Shown piece after piece: positions 4,932-5,084 of a stretch of DNA of 5,084 nucleotides. Source of the DNA: Phycisphaerales bacterium (GTDB lineage Bacteria; Planctomycetota; Phycisphaerae; Phycisphaerales; SM1A02); assembly GCA_007125255.1 (NCBI GenBank), contig SLDM01000497.1, forward strand, positions 1 to 5,084, written 5' to 3'. The notes under the pieces were generated by a model. The model did no database searches, had not been told where the DNA came from, and saw only the letters and a program-made list of their open reading frames with translations. The translations under genes and the position numbers were made by a program. The first letter of the stretch is position 1, and every line of letters begins with the position of its first letter.

Positions 4932-5084
4932 TCATGCGGGGTCCGTGGTGACTTCTTCGAACACCTCGCCACATTCCGGACACCGATTCTCGATCAGTCC
5001 TTGGAGTTCATATCGGCAGGTTGGACAAACGCAATCCCGGATGGCGGATTGGAGTGTGAGCGAGCGACGGGAATGAGCCGCCGA
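4932..5084 (-). CDS. Planctomycete-type zinc-ribbon protein, C-terminal 50 residues
   Basis: The frame is open from the right edge to a TGA at 4934-4932, giving 50 residues with no in-frame ATG, GTG or TTG, so the start lies outside the window. It holds two CxxC knuckles 11 residues apart, CPTC at 20-23 and CPEC at 35-38, in CPTCRYELQGLIENRCPECGEVFEE, which should bind one zinc. This CPxCxYxLxGLxxxRCPECGxxF pattern is very common in short zinc ribbons of Planctomycetota. Here it sits 12 residues from the C-terminus, so it is either the tail of a larger protein or most of a small one. An extra Cys18 precedes the first knuckle. The function is unknown. The ALDH gene follows 36 bases downstream on the same strand. 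Confidence 0.8.
   Translation of the reverse strand, partial: SAAHSRRSLTLQSAIRDCVCPTCRYELQGLIENRCPECGEVFEEVTTDPA

Noticed and set aside
1..5084. A previously undescribed multi-gene system such as defence, toxin-antitoxin or a biosynthetic cluster
   Set aside because: All complete genes belong to familiar metabolic families, there is no nuclease, methylase, toxin or carrier-protein gene, and nothing supports a joint system beyond shared strand and close spacing.

Overview
This GC-rich window is most likely chromosomal DNA of a Planctomycetota bacterium, probably of the Phycisphaerae type. The call rests on three things: a short zinc ribbon of the form CPxCxYxLxGLxxxRCPECG at the right edge, a secreted protein built from IARWDGSQW repeats at the left edge, and weak or absent Shine-Dalgarno sequences before several genes. 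It is an inference from protein style; the window holds no rRNA or marker gene. Every gene I can support is on the minus strand, so transcription runs from right to left.

In transcription order the layout is as follows. (1) 5084-4932 is the C-terminal 50 residues of a zinc-ribbon protein whose start lies outside the window. (2) 4895-3366 is a complete NAD-type aldehyde dehydrogenase with all catalytic residues and a GGAGG ribosome binding site that fixes its start. (3) 3365-3074 is a 292-base spacer with a dRS3-like palindrome, a second small hairpin and a pair of degenerate direct repeats. (4) 3073-2705 and 2692-2282 are two tandem VOC (glyoxalase/bleomycin-resistance fold) proteins, 12 bases apart. 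(5) 2213-882 is a complete FabF-type beta-ketoacyl-ACP synthase with an intact Cys-His-His triad. (6) 836-797 is a perfect 17-bp hairpin that probably ends the fabF transcript. (7) 796-578 is a leader region with several possible stem-loops. (8) 577-1 is the N-terminal 192 residues of an exported protein with about 50-residue beta-propeller-like repeats, running off the left edge.

The two partial edge genes are real by content but have only one end in the window. Functionally, the ALDH and VOC proteins suggest handling of reactive aldehydes or small oxidised metabolites, and the synthase belongs to fatty-acid or related acyl-chain synthesis. Nothing in the window links these into one pathway, and no acyl carrier protein gene is beside the synthase. 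I see no defence system, mobile-element gene, CRISPR array or RNA gene. The more unusual signals are -10-like hexamers 6 to 8 bases before three consecutive start codons, which suggest leaderless mRNAs, and the repeat-bearing spacer between the ALDH and the VOC pair.
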